A stretch of DNA of 64,000 bases. It comes from Streptomyces sp. NBC_00654. Lineage in GTDB: Bacteria > Actinomycetota > Actinomycetes > Streptomycetales > Streptomycetaceae. The translations under genes and the position numbers were made by a program. Location of the stretch: positions 124,001 to 188,000 of the forward strand of contig NZ_JAPEOB010000004.1 in NCBI RefSeq assembly GCF_026341775.1, in the 5' to 3' direction. Each line of letters begins with the position of its first letter. Position 1 is the first letter of the stretch. Of the stretch, positions 24,578-32,957 are shown piece after piece. The notes under the pieces were generated by a model. That model was not told the origin of the DNA. It saw nothing but the letters and a program-made list of their open reading frames with translations, and searched no databases.

Positions 24578-25111
24578 GTGACGCACATAGCGCTCGACAA
24601 CGATCTGCCCGGCATCAGCGGACTGATGGCGCACCGGCCGGACACCGGCGAACCGCTGGGCAGGCTGGCCGACGCCCTGCTGACCGCGCCGTCCTCGCTG
24701 AGCCGGGGCGAGCGCGAGCTGATCGCCGCCTATGTCTCCGAGCTCAACGGCACCGCGTTCTGCTCCGCCTCCCACAGCGCTTTCGCCGCCGCCCAGCTCG
24801 ACGGCGGCCGGGCCCTGGTCGACGCGGTGCTCACCGACGCCGCCACCGCGCCGGTCGGTCCCAAGCTGCGCGCCCTGCTCCGTATCGCGGCCGAGGTACA
24901 GGCCGCGGCGCGCCCGGTGTCCGACGAGGCCGTCGCGGCCGCCCGCGCCGAGGGTGCCGACGACACCGACCTCCACGACACCGTTCTGATCGCCGCCGCC
25001 TTCTGCATGTTCAACCGTTACGTCGACGGCCTGGCCACCGCTCTCCCCTCCGACCCCGCCGACTACACGCGGACGGCCGAGCGAATCGTCGAGCGGGGCT
25101 ACCGGGGCTGA
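24578..25111 (+). CDS. AhpD-like (CMD/peroxidase-related) protein with one active-site cysteine lost
   Basis: 177 residues from a GTG at 24578 with AAGGA six bases upstream. The AhpD-like fold is shown by LSRGERELIAAYVSELNGTAFCSASHSAFAAAQ near residues 47-79 and FNRYVDGLATALP near the end. In peroxidase-related members the motif is ELNGCxxC with a following His. Here the first Cys is Thr, leaving a single Cys (residue about 65) before SASH. Disulfide-based peroxidase chemistry would therefore be impaired, so a different reaction or a stress-sensing role is possible. It is the last gene of the TGGCAA-controlled set. Confidence 0.8.
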   Translation: MTHIALDNDLPGISGLMAHRPDTGEPLGRLADALLTAPSSLSRGERELIAAYVSELNGTAFCSASHSAFAAAQLDGGRALVDAVLTDAATAPVGPKLRALLRIAAEVQAAARPVSDEAVAAARAEGADDTDLHDTVLIAAAFCMFNRYVDGLATALPSDPADYTRTAERIVERGYRG

Positions 25112-25226
25112 ACCCCGCTCCTGACCGGGCCGTCTCCCGCGCACCTCGTCCACACCTCGTCCGCACCTCGGCCCCGTCCACCTGAACAGACCGCGCCGGA
25201 CACCACGGCGCGGCTCAAAGAGCTGA

Positions 25227-25242
25227 GCAACGCCGGAGATGC
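25227..25242 (+). promoter_or_regulatory. 16-bp cluster motif, copy upstream of the methyltransferase
   Basis: GCAACGCCGGAGATGC matches the motif GCAATTCAAGAGATGC at 12 of 16 positions and ends 110 bases before the GTG at 25353. Confidence 0.45.
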
Positions 25243-25352
25243 CCGCCCCGACGGGGCGCTCGGAACATGGACCGCGAATCGCCCACCGGTCCCGCCGGTG
25301 GGCCGGGGCGGGGACGACCCGTCGCAGGACCACCGGGATGAGGTGCTCAGCA

Positions 25353-26351
25353 GTGACCGTTGACATCGCGCCGACCAGCGCGCGCAGCGTTGCCACGATC
25401 TACAACTCGGCCGTCGCGGCCTTCGCCATCGCCGCCGCGTGGGAGGTGGGGGCGTTGGAGGAGCTCTACCGCGAACGCACCCTGGACACATCCGAATTCG
25501 CGGAGCGCCGCGGCCTCGACGCTCTCTCCACGACCGGTCTCTTCCGGGCCATGGCCTCGGTCGGACTCGTCCACCGCGAGGGCACCGCCGTCATCCCGCT
25601 GTCCGGGTTCGACGCGGTGTACCACAACAAGTCCTTCTTCCACTGGCTCGGCCGGGGCAGCGCCGAGCTTTTCCAGCAGATCCCCCGGGTGCTGCGCAAC
25701 GAACAGCGCACCGGCGCCTACTACCGCAGGGACCCGGCGGCCATCGCGTTCGCCTGCCGCGAGATCGACGACATCACCTACGCCCCGGCCTACTGGGGTG
25801 CCATCGAGCGCCTCGACTTCCCCGTCACCCGTGTCGCGGATCTCGGCTGCGGCAGCGGCGGCCGGCTGATGGACCTGCTGCACCGCTTCCCCGGCACCAC
25901 GGGCATCGGGGTCGACATCGCCGCTCCGTCCCTGGAGGTGGCACGCAAGGAAGCCGCCGACATCGGTCTGTCCGACCGTTCCGAGTTCGTGCGGGGGGAC
26001 GTGCTCCGGCTGGAACCGCGCCCGGAGTTCGCCGACATCGAGCTGGTCACCTGCTTCATGATGGGCCATGACTTCTGGCCGCGCGAGAACTGCGTGGCCA
26101 CCCTGCGCCGGCTGCGCGAGGTCTTCCCGGCCGCACGCCGGCTGCTGATCGGCGACGCCACCCGCACGGCGCTGCCGGACACCGAACTGCCGGTCTTCAC
26201 CCTGGGCTTCGAGCTCGGACACGATCTGATGGGGACCTTCCTGCCGACCATCGACGACTGGGAGTCGGTGTTCGCCGAAGGCGGCTGGGAGCTCGTGCGC
26301 ACCAACCGCATCGAGCTGACCGTCGGGGAGGTCATCTTCGAACTGGCCTGA
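25353..26351 (+). CDS. SAM-dependent methyltransferase with N-terminal winged-helix dimerisation domain
   Basis: 332 residues from the GTG at 25353, preceded by GAGGTG; an ATG at 25338 is the alternative. The first 95 residues form a winged-helix dimerisation domain (AIAAAWEVGALEEL, FAERRGLDALSTTGLFRAMASVGLV). The Rossmann-type methyltransferase domain follows with motif I ADLGCGSGGR, the acidic residue in GIGVDIAAPSLEVARK, and FVRGDVLRL. The ending ELTVGEVIFELA is a normal last strand. Substrate is unknown; O- or C-methylation of an aromatic or core intermediate is likely. It starts a plus-strand run with the ThDP enzyme and GNAT protein. Confidence 0.85.
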   Translation: MTVDIAPTSARSVATIYNSAVAAFAIAAAWEVGALEELYRERTLDTSEFAERRGLDALSTTGLFRAMASVGLVHREGTAVIPLSGFDAVYHNKSFFHWLGRGSAELFQQIPRVLRNEQRTGAYYRRDPAAIAFACREIDDITYAPAYWGAIERLDFPVTRVADLGCGSGGRLMDLLHRFPGTTGIGVDIAAPSLEVARKEAADIGLSDRSEFVRGDVLRLEPRPEFADIELVTCFMMGHDFWPRENCVATLRRLREVFPAARRLLIGDATRTALPDTELPVFTLGFELGHDLMGTFLPTIDDWESVFAEGGWELVRTNRIELTVGEVIFELA

Positions 26352-26443
26352 TCCGTCCGCTCCCCGGTACCTCATGCCCGGCTGCCGTCACCGCCCCCGG
26401 AAGCCGGCACCTCCTGTCGGCCCGGGGCGTGTAGGAGAACCCG

Positions 26444-28108
26444 ATGCCCACGCTCGCCGCCGCCGTCGCCCGTACCCTCGCAACCGCCGGCGTCCGCCAT
26501 GCGTTCGGTCTGGTCGGCGGCGGCAACATCCTCGCCGCCGCGGCCCTGACCGAAGCGGGCGTCCACTACACGGCGGCCCGCCACGAGGGCGGTGCCATGG
26601 CGATGGCCGACGCCTACTTCCGGGTGACGGGGGAGGTGGCGGTCTGTACGACGACCCATGGGCCGGGGCTCACCAACGCGGCCACGGCGCTGGGCGAGGC
26701 GGCCAAGAACCGTTCCGCCGCCGTCCTGCTGTGCGGTGACGCGCCGACCGGTGGGCCCAGGCCGCACGACATCGACCAGAGCGCGCTGGTCACCTCGCTC
26801 GGTGTGCCCGTCGTACGGCTCACCGATCCGGCCACCGCCCTCGCGCGGACCTCCGCCGCGCTGGAACTCGCCCGTACCCGGCAGTGCCCCGTCGTCGTCA
26901 TGCTGCCCGGTGATCTGCTGGGTGCCGAGGTGTCCCCCCCTTCGGCACCCGGCGCCAACCCGATCGCGGCACCGGCCGCGACGGTCCGGCCCGACGTGCC
27001 GGCGGCGGTGCTCCGGGCCCTGGCCCGCTCCCGGCGGCCCCTGGTACTGGCGGGAGCGGGCGCCTGGCGCTCGGGGGCCGGCAAGGTGCTGCGCGACCTC
27101 GGGGACCGGCTCGGCGCGCTGTTCACCACGACGGTGATGGCCAACGGGCTCTTCGACGAAAGCCCCTGGTCCCTCGGGATCTGCGGTGGGTTCGCCGCCC
27201 CGGAGCCCGCCGGGCTGATCTCCCGCGCCGACCTGGTGCTGGCCTTCGGCGCGAGCCTGGACACCTTCACCCTGCACGGCGGACGGCTGCTGGACCCCGA
27301 CGCCACCGTCGTACGGATCGACCTGGAGCCGGGTCCGGGACCGGCCGGGCGCGCGGACCTCTCCGTGGTCGGGGACGCCTCGCTCGTCGCCACCCGGCTG
27401 CTGGACGCCCTCGGCCCGGCGGCTCCGCCGGCCGGTCCCGGTACCTGGCGGTCGGCGGCCGCCCGCACGGCGGCCGCCCGCCGCTGGGACACGGTGCCGT
27501 GCGAGGACGCCTCCGGCGCGGGGCGGATCGATCCGCGCACCCTCACACGTCACCTGGCCGGACTGCTGCCCGCCGAGCGCACCCTCGTGCTGGACGGCGG
27601 CCACTTCATCTCCTGGCCCGCCATGTACTGGCCGGTGCCCGACCCCGCGGCGATGGTCTTCACCGGGGCCGCCTTCCAGAGCATCGGCCTCGGGCTGGCG
27701 GGGGCGGTCGGCGCCGCGGTCGGCCGCCCCGACCGGACGACGGTGGCGGCGATCGGCGACGGCGGCGGGCTGATGGGGCTCTCCGAGCTGGAGACCCTGG
27801 TGCGCAGCGGGCGGTCCTGCCTGGTCGTGGTGTACGACGACGCGTCGTACGGATTCGAGGACCACATGTACACCCCGCGCGGGGCGGACCCCGCGATGGT
27901 GAACTTCGACGACACCGACTTCGCCGGGACGGCCCGCGCGCTGGGCGCCCGCGCCGTCACCGTACGCGTTCCGGCGGATCTGGCCGAGGTGACGGCCTGG
28001 CGCGAACGCGGCTGCCCCGGCACCCTGCTGCTGGACTGCAAGATCGTGCATACGGTGGTGGCGCCGTTCCTGGAGGATCTGCTGGCCCCGGCGGACCACC
28101 GGGGGTGA
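26444..28108 (+). CDS. ThDP-dependent acetolactate-synthase-like enzyme
   Basis: 554 residues in three domains typical of the AHAS/benzaldehyde-lyase superfamily. The N-terminal Pyr domain contains the activating Glu48 (AARHEGGAMAMADAYFRVTG). A central FAD/nucleotide-like domain follows. The C-terminal PP domain has GDG at 438-440. The usual metal-binding Asn of the ThDP motif (about 27 residues after GDG) is Asp466 in YDDASYG. Enzymes of this family join or cleave 2-oxo acids. Here it could carboligate a 2-oxo acid derived from the cluster, or simply decarboxylate one; the sequence does not decide. It follows the methyltransferase by 92 bases. Confidence 0.87.
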   Translation: MPTLAAAVARTLATAGVRHAFGLVGGGNILAAAALTEAGVHYTAARHEGGAMAMADAYFRVTGEVAVCTTTHGPGLTNAATALGEAAKNRSAAVLLCGDAPTGGPRPHDIDQSALVTSLGVPVVRLTDPATALARTSAALELARTRQCPVVVMLPGDLLGAEVSPPSAPGANPIAAPAATVRPDVPAAVLRALARSRRPLVLAGAGAWRSGAGKVLRDLGDRLGALFTTTVMANGLFDESPWSLGICGGFAAPEPAGLISRADLVLAFGASLDTFTLHGGRLLDPDATVVRIDLEPGPGPAGRADLSVVGDASLVATRLLDALGPAAPPAGPGTWRSAAARTAAARRWDTVPCEDASGAGRIDPRTLTRHLAGLLPAERTLVLDGGHFISWPAMYWPVPDPAAMVFTGAAFQSIGLGLAGAVGAAVGRPDRTTVAAIGDGGGLMGLSELETLVRSGRSCLVVVYDDASYGFEDHMYTPRGADPAMVNFDDTDFAGTARALGARAVTVRVPADLAEVTAWRERGCPGTLLLDCKIVHTVVAPFLEDLLAPADHRG

Positions 28109-28209
28109 CGCGGCCGCTGCCGGGGTACGCGACCGGCGGCCCCGGGCAGCGGTACGGGTGCCGGCCCGCGTGCATGCGAAGGGGCCACCCCGACGGTAGG
28201 TTGCGGACG

Positions 28210-29223
28210 GTGCTGACGACTGAGGAGTTCGAGGTCAGGGAGTCCGGCCCGGAGGAACTGGCGGCCTGGTGCCGGGTGTTCGCGGACGGGCAGGCAGAGC
28301 TGTCCGGAGTCGCGACGGAGCCCGGTGCGCCGGCCGAACGGCTGCGCGCCGGGCCGGGGGACGGGGTACGGCGGTGGGCCGCCCGGGAGGCCGGGCGGAT
28401 CTGTGCGGTGGCCGACCTGCGGCCGCAGCGGCACGATCCCGCGGTCGGGTTCCTCCGTCTGACCGTGGCGCCGCGGGCACGGTGCCGGGGCACCGGGGCG
28501 GCGTTGCTCGCCCGGATCGCGGCAGAGGCCGGGGACCGGGGGACGGAGCGGATCCAGGCGCTGGTGCCGGCGGGGACGCCCGGCCAGCGGTTCGTTCGCC
28601 GGTGGCGCGTGATGCTGCGGTTGGAGCTGCACGAACAGCGTCTCGACCGGGACGTCCTGAGGCGCTGCCACGAGCTGGCGGCGGATCCTCACCCCGGCTA
28701 CCGGGTGGTGTCCTGGCAGCGTGCGGCGCCCGCGGAATGGGCGCCCTCGTTCGGGCGGGTGATGGGCCATGTGCTGGACGCGCCCGGAGCCGAGCTGCAG
28801 ATGGCCTCCCGGGCCTGGGACACCGCGGCGGTCCGCGCCTGGGAGGCGGAGATGGCCGGGCGGCGACTGCTCGTCAGCGCGGTGGTCCATCTGCCCTCGT
28901 GCGAGGTCGTCGGCGCGACGGTGGCCACGGTGGCCGATACCGGTGCGCGGGCGGCCGACCAGCACGACACCGCCGTACTGCCCGGACACCGGAGCGGTGG
29001 GCTGGCCCGCTGGATGAAAGCCCGCCACACGCTGCGGCTGCACGAACTGTTTCCCGAGGCCGGGTCGGTCACGGTCACCGTGAACCGGGAGAACGCCCCG
29101 ATGCTCGCCGTGAACCGGATGATCGGCTACCGGCTCGTGCGTGAACGGCTGCTGGTGGAGACCCCCACGGCCGGTATTCCCACGGCCGGTATCCCCACCG
29201 GCGGCACCGGACCGAACGGGTGA
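28210..29223 (+). CDS. Tandem GNAT acetyltransferase (mycothiol-synthase-like layout)
   Basis: About 337 residues from a GTG at 28210; TTG 28201 and ATG 28174 are alternatives. Two GNAT domains: an N-terminal one with VGFLRLTVAPRARCRGTGAALLARIAAEA (acetyl-CoA loop R-x2-G-x-G/A) and a C-terminal one with DTAVLPGHRSGGLARWMKARHTLRLHELFP and NRENAPMLAVNRMIGYRLV. The pattern is that of large actinobacterial two-domain GNAT proteins such as mycothiol synthase. It may acetylate the product or a shunt compound, giving self-protection, but no substrate is visible. The C-terminus has a small PTAGIPTAGIPTGG repeat. Confidence 0.8.
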   Translation: MLTTEEFEVRESGPEELAAWCRVFADGQAELSGVATEPGAPAERLRAGPGDGVRRWAAREAGRICAVADLRPQRHDPAVGFLRLTVAPRARCRGTGAALLARIAAEAGDRGTERIQALVPAGTPGQRFVRRWRVMLRLELHEQRLDRDVLRRCHELAADPHPGYRVVSWQRAAPAEWAPSFGRVMGHVLDAPGAELQMASRAWDTAAVRAWEAEMAGRRLLVSAVVHLPSCEVVGATVATVADTGARAADQHDTAVLPGHRSGGLARWMKARHTLRLHELFPEAGSVTVTVNRENAPMLAVNRMIGYRLVRERLLVETPTAGIPTAGIPTGGTGPNG

Positions 29224-29225
29224 CG

Positions 29226-29255
29226 GACCGGGACACCTGAACGGCTGTCCCGGTC
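29226..29255. terminator. Hairpin between convergent genes
   Basis: A 10-bp perfect stem (29226-29235 with 29246-29255) and a ten-base loop directly after the GNAT stop. It is followed by a 29-bp direct repeat, listed separately. Confidence 0.6.
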
Positions 29256-29260
29256 ACACC

Positions 29261-29336
29261 CCTGCCGCTACCGGTGGACGCCCGCGCCGAGCTGCCGGTG
29301 GGCACGTCCTGCCGCTACCGGTGGACGTCCGCGCCG
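29261..29336. repeat. 29-bp direct repeat pair
   Basis: 29261-29289 and 29308-29336 are identical except for one base and share the core TGCCGCTACCGGTGGACG. The pair fills most of the short gap between the convergent GNAT and HpaB-like genes. Confidence 0.85.
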
Positions 29337-29357
29337 CCTCCGGTGGGACGGCGCGGG

Positions 29358-30941
29358 TCAGCTGCCGGGCAGGTTCCTGCGGACGCCTCTGAGCCCCTCG
29401 AACGAGGACAGGTCGGGCACCGTCCAGCCGTCCAGGTCGTACTCCGACATGCACTGGTCGACCATCGCCTTGTAGTCGTCGATCTGCCCCGAGGCGGTCT
29501 GCGCGAACAGCAGCTCGGTGCGGGTGTTCTCGTGGTTGCCGGCGTAGTTGCGCTCGTAGAGCTCGTGGCGTCCGCCGAACTCCGTTCCCACCGCGTCCCA
29601 CAGGAGTTTCAGCACCTTGACCCGGTCCACGGCCTCGATGCCGTTCGAGCCCCGTACGTATTTGTCGAGGTAGGGGCGGATCTCGGGGTTCTTGAAGTCG
29701 TCCGCGCTGGAGTTGAGGTAGATCAGGCCGCTCGCGACGTCCTGCTCGATGATCTCCTTGACGCGCGGGTAGCCGATCTGCATGAACCAGCGGTAGGCCA
29801 TGCCGTACTGCGGGTTGGGCAGTACCGCCCCGTTGTGCCACTTCACCGGGTTGCGCGCCGCCGCGTCCGAGAGGCCCCAGAAGAGGTTGCGCCAGGCCAG
29901 GACCTCACCGAGGCGGGTCTGCACACCCCGGAAGTCCTGGGTGCCGGTGACCTCCAGGGCCTTGGCGAGCGCTCCCGCGATGAACTCCAGCTTGACGGCC
30001 AGCCGGGTGCAGCCGTGGAAGGTGAAGCGCTCCATGAAGCCGGACTGCGAGGAGAACATCTGGATCTTGGCCATGTCCCCGTAGATGAACACGTTCTCCC
30101 AGGGGATGAGGACCTTGTCCATCACCAGGATCGTGTCGTTCTCGTCGAGCCGCGAGGACAGCGGGTAGTCGAACGGGGTGCCCATCACGGCCGCGGTGGC
30201 GCTGTAGGAGGGGCGGCAGATCAGCTTCACCCCGGGGGCGCCGGTGGGCACCGTGGCCACCAGCGCGAACTCCTTCTTCTTGATGGGCAGTCCGTAGTGC
30301 GCGATGAAGTTGTGGTGGGTCAGCGCCGAGCCGGTGGCGACCACCTTCGCACCGCTGACCACGAGCCCCGCGTCGGTCTCCTTCTCCACGTGCACGAAGA
30401 CATCGGCCACCTCGTCCGGCGGCAGACTGCGGTCCACCGGCGGATGGACGATCGCGTGGTTCCAGTACAGGACCTTCTCCTGGGCCTCGCGGTACCAGCG
30501 CCGTGCGTTGTCGGCGAAGGGCCCGTAGAACTCGGAGTTGGCCCCGAGCGTGCCGAGGAAGGCCGCCTTGTAGTCGGGGCTGCGGCCCATCCAGCCGTAG
30601 CTCATCCGGGACCACGCGGCGATCGCCTGCTGGTCGGCGACGAGGTCCTCGGCGCTGTGCGGTGTGGTGTAGAAGCGGTGGGTCAGTCCGCCGCTCCCCG
30701 TGTCCGTCCGGGTGGTCAGGACGTCCTGGGTGGCCGGGTCGTGCAGGGCGTCGTAGAGACGTGCCGTCATCCGCACCGGGTTGTGGAACGCCGGGTGGGC
30801 GGTGATGTCCTTGACGCGCTCCCCGTACAGGAACACCTGCCGGTCGTCGCGCAGGCTCTCGATGTACTCGTCGCCGGTGAGCGGCCGGCTCACCGAGGAC
30901 CCGGGACGGCTCTCGGCGCCGGAGCGGTGCTGATCGGTCAT
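29358..30941 (-). CDS. HpaB/SgcC-like FADH2-dependent aromatic hydroxylase
   Basis: 527 residues from the ATG at 30941 (MTDQHRSG), preceded by GAAGAGGG. The 4-hydroxyphenylacetate 3-hydroxylase family is clear: [32 protein letters not shown] at the N-terminus, [53 protein letters not shown] and WENVFIYGD. In C-1027 biosynthesis SgcC hydroxylates a carrier-bound beta-tyrosine derivative using FADH2 from SgcE6. By analogy this enzyme would ortho-hydroxylate a phenol held on the A-PCP protein, using flavin reduced by the 6628 reductase. It is divergently transcribed from the 31199 gene across a 257-base promoter region. Confidence 0.93.
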   Translation of the reverse strand: MTDQHRSGAESRPGSSVSRPLTGDEYIESLRDDRQVFLYGERVKDITAHPAFHNPVRMTARLYDALHDPATQDVLTTRTDTGSGGLTHRFYTTPHSAEDLVADQQAIAAWSRMSYGWMGRSPDYKAAFLGTLGANSEFYGPFADNARRWYREAQEKVLYWNHAIVHPPVDRSLPPDEVADVFVHVEKETDAGLVVSGAKVVATGSALTHHNFIAHYGLPIKKKEFALVATVPTGAPGVKLICRPSYSATAAVMGTPFDYPLSSRLDENDTILVMDKVLIPWENVFIYGDMAKIQMFSSQSGFMERFTFHGCTRLAVKLEFIAGALAKALEVTGTQDFRGVQTRLGEVLAWRNLFWGLSDAAARNPVKWHNGAVLPNPQYGMAYRWFMQIGYPRVKEIIEQDVASGLIYLNSSADDFKNPEIRPYLDKYVRGSNGIEAVDRVKVLKLLWDAVGTEFGGRHELYERNYAGNHENTRTELLFAQTASGQIDDYKAMVDQCMSEYDLDGWTVPDLSSFEGLRGVRRNLPGS

Positions 30942-31002
30942 GAGCCCTCTTCCCTCGAATCCCCTCACCGCCCGACACCGGGGCGCGGCGGCGGGCGTGC
31001 CG

Positions 31003-31021
31003 GGCTGCCATCGTGGCAGCC
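31003..31021. promoter_or_regulatory. Perfect palindrome in the divergent promoter region
   Basis: GGCTGCCATCGTGGCAGCC is a perfect 8-bp inverted repeat around TCG, 62 bases before the HpaB-like ATG and 178 before the 31199 ATG. It may be an operator or an RNA hairpin. Confidence 0.4.
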
Positions 31022-31107
31022 GGCGGAGGCCGGGGCTTCTCCCTGCGTGCGGGACCACCGCACGGGGCGGCGCGGTCCTCGTGCGCCGTGCCGCCGGTGC
31101 CAGGTGC

Positions 31108-31123
31108 GCAATTCAAAAGGTGC
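31108..31123 (+). promoter_or_regulatory. 16-bp cluster motif, copy upstream of 31199
   Basis: GCAATTCAAAAGGTGC matches GCAATTCAAGAGATGC at 14 of 16 positions and ends 75 bases before the flavin monooxygenase ATG. It lies in the divergent region also used by the HpaB-like gene. Confidence 0.5.
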
Positions 31124-31198
31124 CTCTCGTCCCCTGCCGGTGTGACGGTCTCTCCAGCACTGCCCCTCTCCACGATCGTCACGTCCAGGAGGAAACCG

Positions 31199-32380
31199 AT
31201 GCTGACCGCCGACATCCCCACGCGGGCGCAACTCGTCCAGCGCGCAGTCGAGCTGGCACCGCTTCTGAAGAAGAACGCCGCGCAGGCGGAGCAGGACGGA
31301 AGGCTCCAGGACGAGACCGTCGAGGCACTGGCGGACGCCGGACTCTTCCGGCTGCGGGTGCCCAAGCGCTACGGAGGCTACGAGTCCGACACCCGTACGC
31401 TGGTCGACGTCGCGGCGGCTCTCGGCCGAGCCGACGGCGCCGCGGCCTGGACCACGGCCGTCTACTGGATTCCGACCTGGATGACGTGCCTGTTCCCCGA
31501 CAGCGTCCAGGACGAGGTCTTCTCGACCCCGGACGTCCGGATCTGCGGCACCCTCAGCCCGTCCGCGCTGGCCACGCCGGCGCCCGGCGGTATCACCGTC
31601 AACGGCAAGTGGGGCTTCGTCAGCGGTGCCCGGCACAGCCACTGGCAGGAGATCATCGCCGTCCTGCAGGGTCCCGACGGACCGCCGCAGCCGGTGATGG
31701 CGCTGGTGCCGATCGACGAGCTGACGATCATCGACGACTGGGACACCTCCGGTCTGCGCGCCACCGGCAGCGTCAGCACCGTCGCCCAGGACCTCTTCGT
31801 CCCGCAGGAGCGCGTCCTGCCGCTCGGCGCCATCCTCCAGGGGAGTTACGCCTCCGAGCTCAACGCCGACACGCCGGTCTACCGCGTCCCGCTGCTGCCC
31901 GTCGCCTCGGCTTCCTCGGTGGGCACCGCACTGGGACTGGCCCATGCCGCCCGGGACACCTTCTTCGAGCGGCTGCCGGGACGCACCATCACCTATACCT
32001 CGTACCAGCAGCAGGCCGAGGCGCCGCTCACCCACTTCCAGGCCGCCGAGGCGACGCTCAAGTCCGACCAGGCCGAGTTCCACGCCCACCGGCTGGCCGC
32101 GCTCGTGGACGGCAAGGGCGAGTCCGGCGACACCTGGACGCTGGAGGAGCGTGCCCGTGCCCGTGCCGACCTGGGTGCGGTGTGCCGGCTGGCCAAGGAG
32201 GCCGTCGACCTGTTCGCCTCCGCCAGCGGCGGCTCCTCGATCTACCGCGACATTCCCATCCAGCGCGTCGTCCGCGACATCCAGGCGATCAACCTGCACG
32301 CCCTGATGAACCCGAACACGAACAACGAGCTCTACGGCCGCATCCTGTGCGGCCAGGAGCCGAACACGCTCTACATCTGA
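31199..32380 (+). CDS. Group D flavin monooxygenase (acyl-CoA-dehydrogenase fold)
   Basis: 393 residues; the ATG at 31199 has an ideal AGGAGG site. The acyl-CoA dehydrogenase fold is seen from ETVEALADAGLFRLRVPKRYGGYESDTRTLVDVAAALGRADGAAAW, then ITVNGKWGFVSGARHSHW, DWDTSGLRATGSVS and the C-terminal RVVRDIQAINLHALMN. Members such as HsaA, DszC or HpaH-like hydroxylases use reduced flavin to hydroxylate phenols or amines rather than desaturate CoA esters. The catalytic Glu base of true dehydrogenases is not evident. Co-transcription with the SgcJ-like and FAD monooxygenase genes suggests oxidation of the core or an aryl unit. Confidence 0.85.
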   Translation: MLTADIPTRAQLVQRAVELAPLLKKNAAQAEQDGRLQDETVEALADAGLFRLRVPKRYGGYESDTRTLVDVAAALGRADGAAAWTTAVYWIPTWMTCLFPDSVQDEVFSTPDVRICGTLSPSALATPAPGGITVNGKWGFVSGARHSHWQEIIAVLQGPDGPPQPVMALVPIDELTIIDDWDTSGLRATGSVSTVAQDLFVPQERVLPLGAILQGSYASELNADTPVYRVPLLPVASASSVGTALGLAHAARDTFFERLPGRTITYTSYQQQAEAPLTHFQAAEATLKSDQAEFHAHRLAALVDGKGESGDTWTLEERARARADLGAVCRLAKEAVDLFASASGGSSIYRDIPIQRVVRDIQAINLHALMNPNTNNELYGRILCGQEPNTLYI

Positions 32381-32484
32381 CGCCTCACGCACCCGACAGA
32401 GGCAGCACGCACCGCAACAGTCCCAGCCCGCACAGCACCGCACCAGACGAGACCGCATTCGACGCGACCGAGGAGCCCACGGAC

Positions 32485-32916
32485 ATGACTGCTCAGACCA
32501 CCGACGCGCCCATCATCGAGATCTCCGACGAGGACAAGGCCGCCGTCGCGGCTGTGCCCGGCCGCATCGTCGCCGCCTGGGCCGCGCACGACGCCCAGGC
32601 GTTCGCCGATGTCTTCACCCCCGACGGCACGATGATCCTGCCCGGCGTCTTCCAGCAGGGCCAGGAGGCCATCGCCGGCTTCATGGCCGAGGCGTTCACC
32701 GGCCCCCTCAAGGGCACCCGGGTCACCGGCACCCCGGTCGACATCCGCTTCGCCGACGCGGAGTCCGGCATCCTCATCACCCGCGGCGGCATCCTCGCCC
32801 CGGGGCAGAGCGAGCCGAGCCCCGAGCGTGCCGTCCACGGCTCCTGGGTCGTGGTCAAGCGCGGCGGCGGCTGGCACCTCGCCGCGTACCAGAACACCCC
32901 CCTTCACGCCGCCTGA
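32485..32916 (+). CDS. SgcJ/EcaC-family (SnoaL-like) protein
   Basis: 143 residues, ATG at 32485. A cone-shaped alpha+beta barrel (NTF2-like) is indicated by IVAAWAAHDAQAFADVFTPDGTMILPGVFQQGQEAIAGFMAEAF and the ending GSWVVVKRGGGWHLAAYQNTPL. This is the pattern of the SgcJ/EcaC family (TIGR02246), a small protein retained in nine-membered enediyne clusters and thought to help an early step of warhead formation. No catalytic triad can be named. It lies 104 bases after the flavin monooxygenase and 41 before the FAD monooxygenase, in one operon. Confidence 0.9.
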   Translation: MTAQTTDAPIIEISDEDKAAVAAVPGRIVAAWAAHDAQAFADVFTPDGTMILPGVFQQGQEAIAGFMAEAFTGPLKGTRVTGTPVDIRFADAESGILITRGGILAPGQSEPSPERAVHGSWVVVKRGGGWHLAAYQNTPLHAA

Positions 32917-32957
32917 CGTCCCGTCCGCTCCGTACTTGCCACAAGGAGGTGACCGCG

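Noticed and set aside
31199..32380. Fatty-acyl-CoA dehydrogenase
   Set aside because: The fold matches, but the catalytic Glu is not evident and the context is aromatic and enediyne oxidation; the group D monooxygenase call fits better.
32935..32946. TTGCCACAAGG as another TGGCAA-type operator
   Set aside because: Only one half-site, beside a ribosome site, and the controlled gene belongs to a different operon.
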